Positions 1 through 8,699 of a stretch of DNA of 14,503 nucleotides are shown one piece after another (the first letter of the stretch is position 1; each line of letters starts with the position of its first letter). This DNA comes from Asterionellopsis glacialis. Lineage: Eukaryota > Bacillariophyta > Plagiogrammaphyceae > Rhaphoneidales > Asterionellopsidaceae. The notes below the pieces were generated by a model. The model did not search any database. It worked only from the letters and a program-made list of their open reading frames with translations, and had not been told where the DNA came from. Location of the stretch: positions 9,322 to 23,824 of the forward strand of contig WKLE02001310.1 of the NCBI GenBank assembly GCA_014885115.2, in the 5' to 3' direction. Both the position numbers and the translations under genes were made by a program.

Positions 1-120
1 TTTTGGTTGGAGGACGTGTTGGAGGTCTTGTTGGTGGTTTCGTCGGACTTCTGGTTGGAGGACGTGTTGGTGGTTTCGTCGGCAAAGGTGTTGGTTTCGT
101 AGTAGGAGAAGGAGTTACCT
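1..120 (-). repeat. Coding minisatellite for the PT-rich tail, about 48-bp period
   Basis: The plus-strand motif GGTTGGAGGACGTGTTGG starts at 5 and again at 53, a 48-bp (16-codon) period. On the minus strand it encodes repeated RPPT/KPPT/RSPT units of the secreted protein. The period is a multiple of three, so copy-number changes would lengthen or shorten the tail without breaking the frame. The array continues past the left edge. Confidence 0.7.
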
Positions 121-619
121 CCGGTGCCGGTGGCGCTTTGTCTTCGGTGCAACAAGCTTGCCTGGCATCGTCAACGAAATACTGACAATAACCACTAGGA
201 ATAAACTGTGAAGCGCCGTAATTATCAATTTGTCCACAGGTCATATAACCCATTATTGTATTAACATATACATCTTTTTTGGAAGCGGGCAAACCGGTTT
301 GGTTGTCTGGACAAATATTGCAGATATCATTCGGGTTATCCACTGGAAAGGTGACAGGTGTATTGCAGCCGCATCCTCCGCCCGCCATATTGGCGTACAT
401 TTGAAAAATTAGGCAAGAAGCGTCACCAAGTTGATTTGTCAAACCGTAATTTCGTGCCTCGCTACAAGAATAAGAACTCAAGTGAGTGTTGAGTATGCAG
501 CCGGGACAGCTCATTCCATGGTCCCCTCCAGGACAGATGTGGCAAACATCCCATACGCCGGGTTGGGCGACCACATGGTCAATGAAGAAGGTTAGAAGAA
601 GGACAAAACGAATCATCAT
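1..619 (-). CDS. Secreted cysteine-rich protein with Pro-Thr-rich repeat tail (3' end beyond window)
   Basis: The minus-strand reading frame is open from the ATG at 619 to the left edge (206 codons plus one base), so the C-terminus is missing. An in-frame TAG lies about 16 codons upstream and no other ATG falls between, so the start is one of two adjacent Met codons. Residues 1-18 form a signal peptide (hydrophobic core FVLLLTFF, cleavage likely after VVA), so the protein should enter the secretory pathway. Two tandem Cys-rich modules follow: the first has VCHICPGGD, ISC-like spacing and ends GGGCGC; the second has ICNICPDN, YMTCGQIDNYG and ends ARQACC. Then comes a low-complexity tail of PT/KPPT/RPPT units, typical of diatom wall or extracellular proteins. 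The function is unknown; an extracellular-matrix or frustule-associated role is inferred only from the architecture. The DNA of the tail repeats with a 48-bp period. Confidence 0.82.
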   Translation of the reverse strand, partial: MMIRFVLLLTFFIDHVVAQPGVWDVCHICPGGDHGMSCPGCILNTHLSSYSCSEARNYGLTNQLGDASCLIFQMYANMAGGGCGCNTPVTFPVDNPNDICNICPDNQTGLPASKKDVYVNTIMGYMTCGQIDNYGASQFIPSGYCQYFVDDARQACCTEDKAPPAPEVTPSPTTKPTPLPTKPPTRPPTRSPTKPPTRPPTRPPTK

Positions 620-2266
620 GGTGCGATGCAAGATGAAAATGACTTTTTTTGAATTCAGTTTCTACGGCGACAAATAACGTAGCTTACTTTCCTACATAAA
701 ATAGACTCTGGCGAGGACCGCATTACTGACTTTTGTGGCAACTTTGACGCCTCGAATTTACCCGATCGGTTGGAACGGGATTGAGTCTTTTTTTTTCCGA
801 TTTCACAATAATAATAGATGACATTTTTAGCGAATATTTTTTTACAAGATGACGTCATTTTTTCAGTTGCGAATCAAATTACTTAGTGGTATCTATCCAG
901 GCAAACTCCTAATTAATTATTGGGCGATCTGAAGCAAATTCTTAGGAAAGTTCCTCGTAAAAATGGGCGGAAATTTTGTTTTGAAATTCCAAATTGAATC
1001 TTGGGAACAGGAGGTCCGCACGTTGGGAAAGCGAGCCTGATACAGTCGTCCAAAAAAATCGATGATTCTTTTTCACCCCGCTTTTTCAACTCATGAGGAA
1101 AAACAAAATTCGAAAATATTAGAAAGGTTAGTCAGGACAAGACTCACACGATAATTCCATTCTGTGGCAGGCTCTTTGACATTTGAAATATATTTTGAAA
1201 ACCGCAACTCTAGACAGCTGTAAATTCATTAAAGAAAAACTATTTCGAAAATTATCCCGTGTTCAAAAGTGTCAGGTTCAGAGTATGTATTTAATGTCTG
1301 CTGACATGTTATGAAGATGGTATGCTTTGTCTCTGTTTGATCCCAAACATATTTTCCATATTACTACTGAAATATCTTAGTTTGATAACTTCATTACAAA
1401 CTCTATCCAAAACTCACTCTGAATGTCCCAGGACAACAAAATTTAGTGGCAAAATGATGAGGAATTTATACTCTATGACTCATCCTGAGCTCCGCCAGGA
1501 ATTTCAAACTTGATAAAGCAGAAGGAATATGTCAACGCGTCCAAGTAGAAGACAAAAGAGACAGAATATCCGCTATAAAAATCGTTTGATATTTTAAGTG
1601 TTTGTACTGCTTAATGCATTCTCTCTGATGGAACATTTTTCAAGTGAATTGAATTTTCATTTGTAATCTCCAAAAGTAGAAGCACTAAAAATCTCATGGC
1701 TATTTTGACTCCTGATAACAGACAACGAAATTATTACAGTATCAGGATCCAAAAACGACAAGAAGCCACCAAGAAGAAAGAGAGTTGAATTTAGTAGAGG
1801 AATAAATAGCTCACTTTCCTTTTGTGAGAAAATGGGACTCTAATGTACGAGTATGCGTGTCGTTGAGAAAGAAGAACAAAAACGAGTTTTTCAACAAGGC
1901 GTGTTCCCTCCGATAAATTATTAACATTAACGATAGTTTAGGGTGAAAACTATGCGTTTCCATTTATTTTGTATTCAATACCCAAGATTATCATACTGAC
2001 ACACATGGAGTTTAGCAACGGCTACTGTAGAAACGTTAACGTTTTTACATGTGTTTGAATAAGACCACTCATACCTGGTACGTTTTTGACGGTGAGAGTA
2101 CCGGAAACTACCGGTACCGCGTTACGTGTGGGTACCGTACAAATCACAAAGAAGTGTTTTCCTTTTTTTTTCCTACTTTTTGGGTGGCACGCACAAAGCG
2201 CACATCAGTACAGTTTTTACGGAAACATCACGCTCTCGCCAGAACGACAAGAACTCTGCATCTCAA
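620..2266. other. Intergenic stretch, no gene recognised
   Basis: About 1.65 kb between divergent starts. The short open frames in it are under 70 codons and AT-driven, with no domain, signal peptide or splice partner I can support. It contains T-rich runs (around 788-797 and 2161-2170), the CRE-like sites near 745-857, and a group of GTACC palindromes at 2109-2140 (TACCGGTA at 2109-2116, then GGTACCGTAC) that resembles the larger palindrome cluster further right. Confidence 0.6.
745..857 (-). promoter_or_regulatory. Candidate CRE-like (bZIP) elements upstream of the secreted protein
   Basis: A full palindromic TGACGTCA lies at 850-857, about 231 bp upstream of the start codon at 619. TGACGC lies at 745-750, about 126 bp upstream. 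TGACGT, ACGTCA and TGACGC are the three core forms of the CO2/cAMP-responsive elements described in the Phaeodactylum carbonic anhydrase promoter. The link to that regulation here is inference. Single six-base cores also occur elsewhere in the window (for example near 12463 and 12850), so only the full eight-base site carries weight. Confidence 0.3.
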
Positions 2267-2782
2267 ATGGTTTTCAAGATCAAAGCCCGTAACAATAACG
2301 AACCTATCGACATCCCTGAAGCAGGAAATTCTTCTCTATCGAACCTATCTATGATGGTATTTGAGTCTGTACCATCCGAATTGCATATTCCGCTCGTCGC
2401 GCTGGTAAGTAAAGTTGTTTGGTATGTATCGTAGGACTAGTCCCCTTCTGTTTTGTGAACTCTATTTGTTCTTCGACTTGTCGTGCGAGATACATATGTA
2501 CAGTATGTAACTCATCATCGCTTTCTTTGTTTTGATCATACGCATATATTCCAGGCGGCAATTCTTGGAGTTTTGATTATTATTGGTTTGATCAAAGCGG
2601 CCAAAGCACCAGAGAAATCGGGTCAAGACGAGGAGCCTCTCCATGAAGAGACAACAACTCCTGAACCATTCTCACCTGTCAGAAAAATGAAGAGCCCAAA
2701 GGGTCTAGGAAGCATCGCTACACCGAGTGGTCGACGATCTGCTCGTGTTGCTGCGCGTTCCAAATCGCGTAAGGAAGATTAA
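2267..2782 (+). CDS. Small single-pass membrane protein with basic C-terminal tail, two exons
   Basis: Exons are 2267-2404 and 2555-2782. The 150-nt phase-0 intron has GTAAGT at its 5' end and ATATATTCCAG at its 3' end, and the two frames join as VAL|AAIL. The product is 121 residues. Residues 1-40 are polar. Residues 41-59 (IPLVALAAILGVLIIIGLI) form one strong transmembrane helix, interrupted at DNA level by the intron. Residues 64-85 are acidic and Pro/Thr-rich. The last 35 residues are strongly basic, with SPVRKMKSP and RRSARVAARSKSRK, resembling a phosphorylatable nuclear-localisation or nucleic-acid-binding tail. I do not recognise a family. The joined hydrophobic helix is the main argument that this is a real gene. 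The start is uncertain: an in-frame ATG at 2126 would add 47 residues of less convincing sequence, so I prefer 2267. Confidence 0.72.
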
Positions 2783-3996
2783 AGACTGATCAATCATAAC
2801 CTTGCAGCGGGATTATTAGGTCCACTTACACATGTTTGTCAAGGGCTAAATGTTTTTCAAAATATATGTAAGGGAAAATCACTACCTCTTCTTAAAGCCA
2901 AATGTTCATTCCGGGAAACGAATGGCAATACGGCGCCACTTTTTAGGAAAGGCTAAAAACAATTCTATTAAGTAGTAGCAAAAGAAGAAGCACTGAATTG
3001 TATCTTCTGTTTAAAAAAAACCTGGGTGTTACGTAATTATTGTCTATGTTGTTGCTCTTTTCTTGCTGTAAATTTTTGGTCACAAATCACTACGTACAAT
3101 TCCTTCCATTCTCTGCCTATCGATTAGTGCCAACTTGGAGTTATAGATCCAATCTATTTCCATATTTTCTTGTTACCAAACAAACTACTGCAAAGGAGAT
3201 GTGAGATGCACCTTTTTTTGGCTCTCAACAATTCTTTTCTAAGAATCTGTTTCAACCATTTCAGAGGGATCGCTTTTTAAAGACAGGATTGAGATTTCGA
3301 ATGCGAGTATGTGCCTTTGAACACACAGTACTGATTATCAAGCACGATTCTTCAGAATACAGTATGTGGTTATATTTTATATTTTCATCAGTAACGTTTG
3401 AAGTTGTTTCTGTAAAAGCGAAATCCTGTCTGCATCTTATAGATCTCATTAGCATACATGACCCTGATGTAGATTAAATAAAGATGAATCTTTTAAAAAA
3501 TTGCACAGGGTATTGTGATCATAATGATCACTTGTTGTGAAATAATGTGAGCAGAGAAAAATCCGAAAGACACATCGCCGAAATCGGAAACCAAGTCTGA
3601 CTGACAGTCAGTGTTCTGTCGGAAACGATTGGTTGGTAGGGCGGACGTGTGTGAAGTGATGGCCTGCGCATGCATGTGACTCCCACAGCCAGATTCCCTC
3701 AGATTCGTATGTGGGGGAGTGGGTGGACTTGTGGAGTCGAGTCGGCAGCAATCGATCGCTATTTTTTTCCATCCTCCTGTCGTTTCAAAATGGGTATTGC
3801 ACAACCGACGGGAGAGGCCATCACACACAAGGCGAATTTTTTGTCACTCAGTCCCACAACGGAACCAACGCAAAGGAAACAAGAACCATCTCCCCATGAC
3901 ATAAAAAATCTTGTCATTCACTTCTCTCCTTACGATTGAATTGATTATCTTTGATTTGATAAACTAAAGAAGTATAAGCGCCCCTTTTGAAAGACA
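2783..3996. other. Intergenic stretch, probably 3' UTR and promoter DNA
   Basis: About 1.2 kb between two same-strand genes. Overlapping small open frames at 3044-3202, 3289-3477 and 3493-3939 show no recognisable domain. A good 3' splice-like signal (pyrimidine-rich tract ending TTTCAG at 3264) precedes the 3289-3477 frame. The obvious upstream donor at about 3200 joins it out of frame to an immediate stop, so I do not call a gene. The part next to 3997 is presumably the promoter and 5' UTR of the following gene. Confidence 0.5.
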
Positions 3997-4983
3997 ATGT
4001 TTTGTTGCTTTGAAAGCCCAGAGTACCATCCTGTAAGTACCGATGAGAAGGTGCCTACTACAAATAATATCAATAATAATAATCGCCAACACGTTCCTAC
4101 AGATTGGCGTGAATATCCTGCAAATTCATCTAGACGAGTAGTATCACATGATCCACCACCTGAGGGTACAGTTTTGTTAAAAACAGGTGGAAATGCATTA
4201 ACGGCAGTCAATAAAGATTTAGCCATGTCAAAAGATATGGTAGCTGTATCTGTCCCTTGGAATGTTCAACCTGGTCAACGTATAGTTGTATGTGCACCAG
4301 ACGGGAGTGGACAATGTATCACTGCGGTTGTCCCTCAAGGGATGACAGCGGGTCATACATTCATGGTAAAATTTGATCCGAAGCTGCCCGACAAGAAACC
4401 CATTATGGCTGTTACTGGTGTACCTGTAGAGGAAGACCCTTATCCGAAGAAACAACAAAAATCTATTATGGCTGGTGGTGCAGATGCTACCGCAGGAAAT
4501 ATTGAATTACATGCAATGAATAAGTCATTACCCGTAGTCGTTCAAGGGAAAGATGTTGGAACTAAAATACAACTACAGTCTGATGATCTTTTACTGACAG
4601 AGGACGAACAGCAATCATCAGAACCACCATTCTCAACAACAAACAATACTACGACTACCGCCTCTTTTAGTACCGAGAAAGTAGCAACTGTCGAACCCAA
4701 GAATTATGAGGATGATTCACAAAATCTAGTATTGGTTAAAGTACCACCTGGTGCAAGAGCTGGACAAAAAATCCGTTTTGTACTTTCTGATACTCACAAA
4801 ACTCAAATAGAAACTGTTGTACCAGAGGGTAATGTGACTGAATTTTATGTTGCAGTACCACCCCATATTTTCATCAAGGACAACAATAACCGTGATGATA
4901 ATCCAACAACGCAACAGCAAAACTGGCATGACAAACCTGCAGCTTACATAGCTCCTATGGTGGTATTACCATTCATTGTTTAG
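3997..4983 (+). CDS. VP-G-PG module protein, two modules, Cys N-terminus, intronless
   Basis: A single open frame of 328 residues. The N-terminus MFCCF carries a Cys pair, a plausible S-acylation site, and residues 11-58 are polar and Asn-rich. Residues 64-69 read GGNALT. Module 1 (about 82-126) runs VAVSVPWNVQPGQ, then VVCAPDGSG, then VVPQGMTAGHTFMVKF. Module 2 (about 243-288) runs LVLVKVPPGARAGQKI, then IETVVPEG, ending FYVAVPP. Between and after them are Thr/Gln/Asn-rich linkers. The GGNALT motif followed by the module is also found, in the same order, in the protein encoded at 13049-13933, which makes the two paralogues. I know of no named function; beta-rich modules linked to a membrane by lipid are an inference. 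It is transcribed toward the TLDc gene, with 324 bp between the stop codons. Confidence 0.85.
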   Translation: MFCCFESPEYHPVSTDEKVPTTNNINNNNRQHVPTDWREYPANSSRRVVSHDPPPEGTVLLKTGGNALTAVNKDLAMSKDMVAVSVPWNVQPGQRIVVCAPDGSGQCITAVVPQGMTAGHTFMVKFDPKLPDKKPIMAVTGVPVEEDPYPKKQQKSIMAGGADATAGNIELHAMNKSLPVVVQGKDVGTKIQLQSDDLLLTEDEQQSSEPPFSTTNNTTTTASFSTEKVATVEPKNYEDDSQNLVLVKVPPGARAGQKIRFVLSDTHKTQIETVVPEGNVTEFYVAVPPHIFIKDNNNRDDNPTTQQQNWHDKPAAYIAPMVVLPFIV

Positions 4984-5307
4984 ATTTTAAAAGAGAAAAA
5001 GATCCAAGATAAGATATGGCAGCTAGTTGAAAAGCATGCATCTTTTAGGCACCCTATGCTTTCTTACTATTGAAAACATACAACGAGTAGTTCATGTGAA
5101 AGAAGAAACGCAGTTTTAATTTTTTTGTTTTAAGAACTTAGAGTTTCAGCGAGATTGAGAAATATGCAGATGAAACTGTTTTTATGTTCACTTTTCTCTC
5201 TCAATATACGCACAACGTAATTGATATTTCCACTTTTCGTTCATTCAGGCGTTTTTAAAATTGAGACTTCACGATCGATCGAACGCTGTATGTAGAGGCT
5301 ACATCTT
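4984..5307. other. Convergent intergenic spacer
   Basis: 324 bp between the stop codons of two convergent genes, presumably both 3' UTRs. It is AT-rich with T runs near 5116-5130. No hairpin, repeat or small gene stands out. Confidence 0.5.
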
Positions 5308-7051
5308 CTATTTCCTATGGCCTGAATTTAGTTGCACAACATTTTCCTCAATGAAGAGTCTTCGAGCTTCAAGGTCTTCAGCATCTTCTACTGTTGTGCA
5401 TGGAGTCAACGTCCACACTTCAAGGTTTGCAACTTCAAATTCATTACGGTTATGGGGTTTTCGACATAATCCAGGATTTGCAAATGTTGCACAAGAGTTG
5501 GTTTCACCACCTGCCAAATCTCCATCAATTAACAACCCAATCCCCTGGGGCTCACCAAAATGTGGATCATCCTGTCCATGCCAACTTCCACCACCAACAC
5601 CTATTGCTTTGTCGATACAAAATTGAATCAAATCGTCAGAGCCAGTATAGGGGTAAACCTCCATTTCTCTTTCGTAGTTGGGGTTATTTTTTATATTGGT
5701 TGTTAATCCAATTCGAGACCTTTTCAAACGCCATAGGAATGCATCACCAGTACCAAACCATCCTGGACCTCTTCTCCATGGTGTTCCATTAAAAGAACCG
5801 AAGACTTCACCTTCGGTAGTTTCAATTGAAATTATTGTCCAAGTAGAACCCTTGATCATCCGAAGCATCTTTGCCATAGAACCCCCCTGCGGAGAAATAG
5901 TGACGGATCATGGATTCAGTTAATTCTTCAAACAGAGAGAAAGACACGCATACGCAACGCAAATTTTTTACACTTACATCTCGGACAAGAGAAAATTTAA
6001 GTAAAAAGTTCTGATTTGCCAAAGAATTCGGGAAGAAACCTCTCAATGCCTCCATATTGTGGGGAGACAGTACCCTCGGTTTGGTGGAATTATCACGAAT
6101 AGATGTGCCAAGAATAATAAAAGGATCAGATTCGACGGTAGACTCATTTGACCACCCATCAAATCGAATGTAATCCTCGTTTGTTTCATCTACTAAACTT
6201 GGTTCATCTGCATCATCGAAATTCCACCAGACCTGATTAGAATCCTTGGTAGGCGAAGCCCTGGTAGCTTCTCTGTTTTGCATCGTCGTTGATAACATAG
6301 ATGGAGAGATCTGATCAAAGTCGCCTGTTTGATCTTGAAATGCAGGGTCTTCTTCCAGTACTCGGAGAGCACTTTGCGCTTCACCGAGCCGTTTGGCACT
6401 AACCTTATCTTTCCCTAGTGAACTGACTAATTTGTCCAGAAATCGATGCTCCGACCCACTTAATTCATCCTGTTTCGAAAATACAGCCTTTTTCAGCAAA
6501 CGGCACGCATCCAAATACTGCTTACGTGCTTCCTCATCTACAAACTCAGGAACATCCGACAAGGCAGAGCTATTTTGCGGCAGCGCGATAGAAGCGTCGT
6601 AACGCAGTGGCACGTGATCAATACTATCGCCTACGCTGCTGCTGGTAACACTGGGAGTAACGCTCTCACCATCGTTATTTGACTTTAATCTTTTATTAAA
6701 GATTTTGCCCAAATAATTACTCATTCCCTCGCCCTCAGGAAATACGCCTGGTTGCGTCTTATCAGTCTCACTTACTTTCGTCTTGTTGCTATACAATGGT
6801 GTCGATCGAATAGCAGATTTCAGAGGTTGCAAAGGCGGCACCTTCGGTGAAGAAATGTCTTCTGGAGGGACGATTTCATCATTTTTTCGTCCGGCACGTG
6901 TTCGCATATATTTCACAGCTTCAATATCATCTGCTTTTATCTCTTCTCGATTCATGGAAAGTGATTGCGGCTCCACCACAGGTTTGTCATTATCCCCTTT
7001 TTTAGGTCCATTCGACGTGTCGCTCGACGACGTTCCACAGCAGCAACTCAT
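5308..7051 (-). CDS. TLDc-domain protein with Cys-rich N-terminus, two exons
   Basis: Exon 1 is 7051-5978 and exon 2 is 5886-5308, separated by a 91-nt phase-0 intron (GTAAGT ... TTTCTCCGCAG). Together they encode 550 residues. The intron splits the TLDc domain at LVRD|GGSM, and splicing is needed to complete it. Residues 1-6 are MSCCCG, a likely palmitoylation cluster. Residues 7-170 are low-complexity and charged. Residues 172-233 look helical (EEARKQYLDACRLLKKAV). The TLDc domain spans about 327-521: VLSPHNMEALRGFFP, then IIAIET-like IISIETTEGEVFGSF, PWRRGPGWFGTGDAFLWR, VYPYTGSDDLIQFC, AIGVGGG, GLLIDGDL, and FEVANLEVWTLTPC. A short helical tail follows. TLDc proteins such as OXR1 and NCOA7 act in oxidative-stress resistance and bind the V-ATPase; the same role here is inferred from family only. 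The Cys cluster suggests membrane attachment. Confidence 0.93.
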
Positions 7052-7316
7052 AACAGCGCCAGTTGAGGTAGTAGAATACGTTCGTGAATGAATGAAAGTT
7101 CGGTGTACAATCTAGAGGATTTCTTCTTGAGAGTATTGTTGAAACTTGTGTTGCTTGCACAACTGCTGGGCGTTATACTGTGCAGTGTGCACACGTCTAA
7201 TTGTGTTTTTATTGACTATTGACTGTGGCGGACTGTGAATGAAAGGAAAACGACAGTTTCTGAAGTTTGTTTAATATCTGTATGACCTGCAAGCAGAGAA
7301 GCTTGGGACAAAGCCC
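7052..7316. promoter_or_regulatory. Upstream region of the TLDc gene
   Basis: The first 265 bp upstream of the TLDc start are less AT-rich than the DNA beyond and lack the GTACC palindromes, so this is the likeliest core promoter and 5' UTR. No TATA box or defined factor site can be assigned. A CTGTGCAGTGTGCACAC stretch near 7180 is a partial palindrome of unknown meaning. Confidence 0.3.
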
Positions 7317-8295
7317 TACCAGGTATCAATACCAGGTATTTAAAAATACTGTATTAGACCCATTCGTAGGTACCTGGTACGAAAACCACCGCTGTACAGC
7401 AATACCAATGCTCAAATTCTATGGTAAGACCTAGAGAGTACTCATCTAGAGTAGGCACGACAACTCGTGCCTACGTAGGTGCCTATCGCCCGAGATTGAT
7501 AGGACGACTACCTGGTAGCTAGTCTACGGTCCTATGAATTCCGCGCCATTGGTACCGGTAATAGTACTAGACTTACCAGGTACATGTACCTTATACCTGT
7601 CGTTGCTTAGGAGCGATTGATTGTAATCTATATATATAAAATATAGGAATTGAAAATATTGATAAAAAAGGGGAAATTCACCAGTAGTATTTTTGCTCAG
7701 CGGCTATATTATTTTTTTAAGTAAATAACATTCAATTATTTTTTGTTGTCAAGAAAGAACATTTCAATCGCAAAATAGAATTTGGCGATCGTATTATCTT
7801 GGGTAATGAACGTGCTGTAGCGTGCTATAAAATCGTTGGAATGCGTGTTTTTGATACTTACCACTACTGTGCATAATTTTCATTGATAGTTGAAGCAACA
7901 GTCTACACTATACATCCCGCTGTACCGGTACATATTTAATTTCAGAGATTGTTTCAGGACTTGGTAGCGACGTTGTACTATACTATTTTTTAGTTTTTCA
8001 GGTAGCTGGTAAAGGAACAAGGGAGTATATTAAATAATACACAAAGGTATGTAGGCAAGACCAATTTATACAGATAGGTTGGCAAGACTAATTACTTAAA
8101 AGACAAGACTAGTGGCAAGATGTACTAATTACTTCGGAGAGTTCTGTATGTACCTGTACATACAGAGTTCTGTACCAGTACACTATGGAATCGACTGGTA
8201 CTACGGTAGTACATTTCCTAATTTGAATTAGTCTTCTATTAAATACTCCTATATATTATACATATATTAGATTGTACTGTACCTGGTACCACGTA
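7317..8295. repeat. Cluster of TACC(W)GGTA / GTACCNGTAC palindromes
   Basis: Short palindromes recur across this gene-free DNA: TACCAGGTA at 7317, 7330 and 7574; TACCTGGTA at 7371 and 7509; TACCGGTA at 7553; GGTACATGTACC at 7579-7590; TGTACCGGTACA at 7921-7932; and GTACCTGGTACC ending at 8290. Isolated examples occur near 2109 and 14049. They may be remains of foldback or MITE-like elements, or a genome-wide motif; terminal repeats and target duplications were not identified. Confidence 0.5.
8143..8166. repeat. Perfect 11-bp inverted repeat, 2-nt loop
   Basis: TCTGTATGTAC at 8143-8153 is followed by CT and then its exact reverse complement at 8156-8166. It lies within the GTACC palindrome cluster and may be one of its better-preserved members. 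Confidence 0.6.
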
Positions 8296-8321
8296 TGATC
8301 ATTTACAGGTACTGTAGAGGG

Positions 8322-8346
8322 ATCTCCCACTCATCGAGTGGGAGAT
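8322..8346. repeat. Perfect 11-bp hairpin, 3-nt loop
   Basis: ATCTCCCACTC at 8322-8332, loop ATC, and exact complement GAGTGGGAGAT at 8336-8346. It is GC-richer than its surroundings. It sits just beyond the palindrome cluster and about 1.3 kb from the TLDc start. A structured RNA, a foldback-element end or a protein site are all possible; the sequence does not decide. Confidence 0.6.
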
Positions 8347-8699
8347 ATGCAAGCACGTCTTGTTGTCTTTTTTCGTAAGTAAGTGGTGACACATACGAAT
8401 TCTGCACACCCAAAAATAGTCCAAAAACAGACAAGTCGGTAGGCAGTGAAAATCAAAATCAAAATTAAAAAAAAAACCAAAAAACCAAAAAACAAGTTGA
8501 AACACTAACTTTCCCCCCTAAAAATTTACGCAACTACTAATTCACTAATTCCTACTTAATTTGCATGTCATTGAACAGCACACTTCATTGTCCTTGCATC
8601 TGAGATTCCTTTCTAATGCATACAGCCATAATCACCATATGGGTGTGCCAATAAAGAGAGCAATAGAAGAAAAAATACACATTGAAAAAAAATACAACA
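8347..8699. other. AT-rich spacer with A-rich low-complexity tract
   Basis: No gene recognised. Around 8450-8495 the plus strand is almost pure A/C with runs such as AAAAAACCAAAAAACC. The open frames across it encode Phe-rich or otherwise low-complexity peptides and are artefacts of composition. Confidence 0.5.

Noticed and set aside
3261..3477. Overlapping open frames on both strands with a good 3' splice-like signal at 3264
   Set aside because: No upstream exon joins in frame; the nearest donor at about 3200 leads to an immediate stop.
3493..3939. Open frames of 60-111 codons on both strands upstream of the gene at 3997
   Set aside because: They overlap each other in several frames, have no recognisable domain, and lie where a promoter and 5' UTR are expected.
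4033..4102. Possible intron in the single-exon module gene (GTAAGT at 4033, CTACAG at 4102)
   Set aside because: The 70-nt segment is not a multiple of three, and splicing it would shift the frame to a stop after about 12 codons, while the unspliced frame stays open for 328 codons and matches the paralogue.
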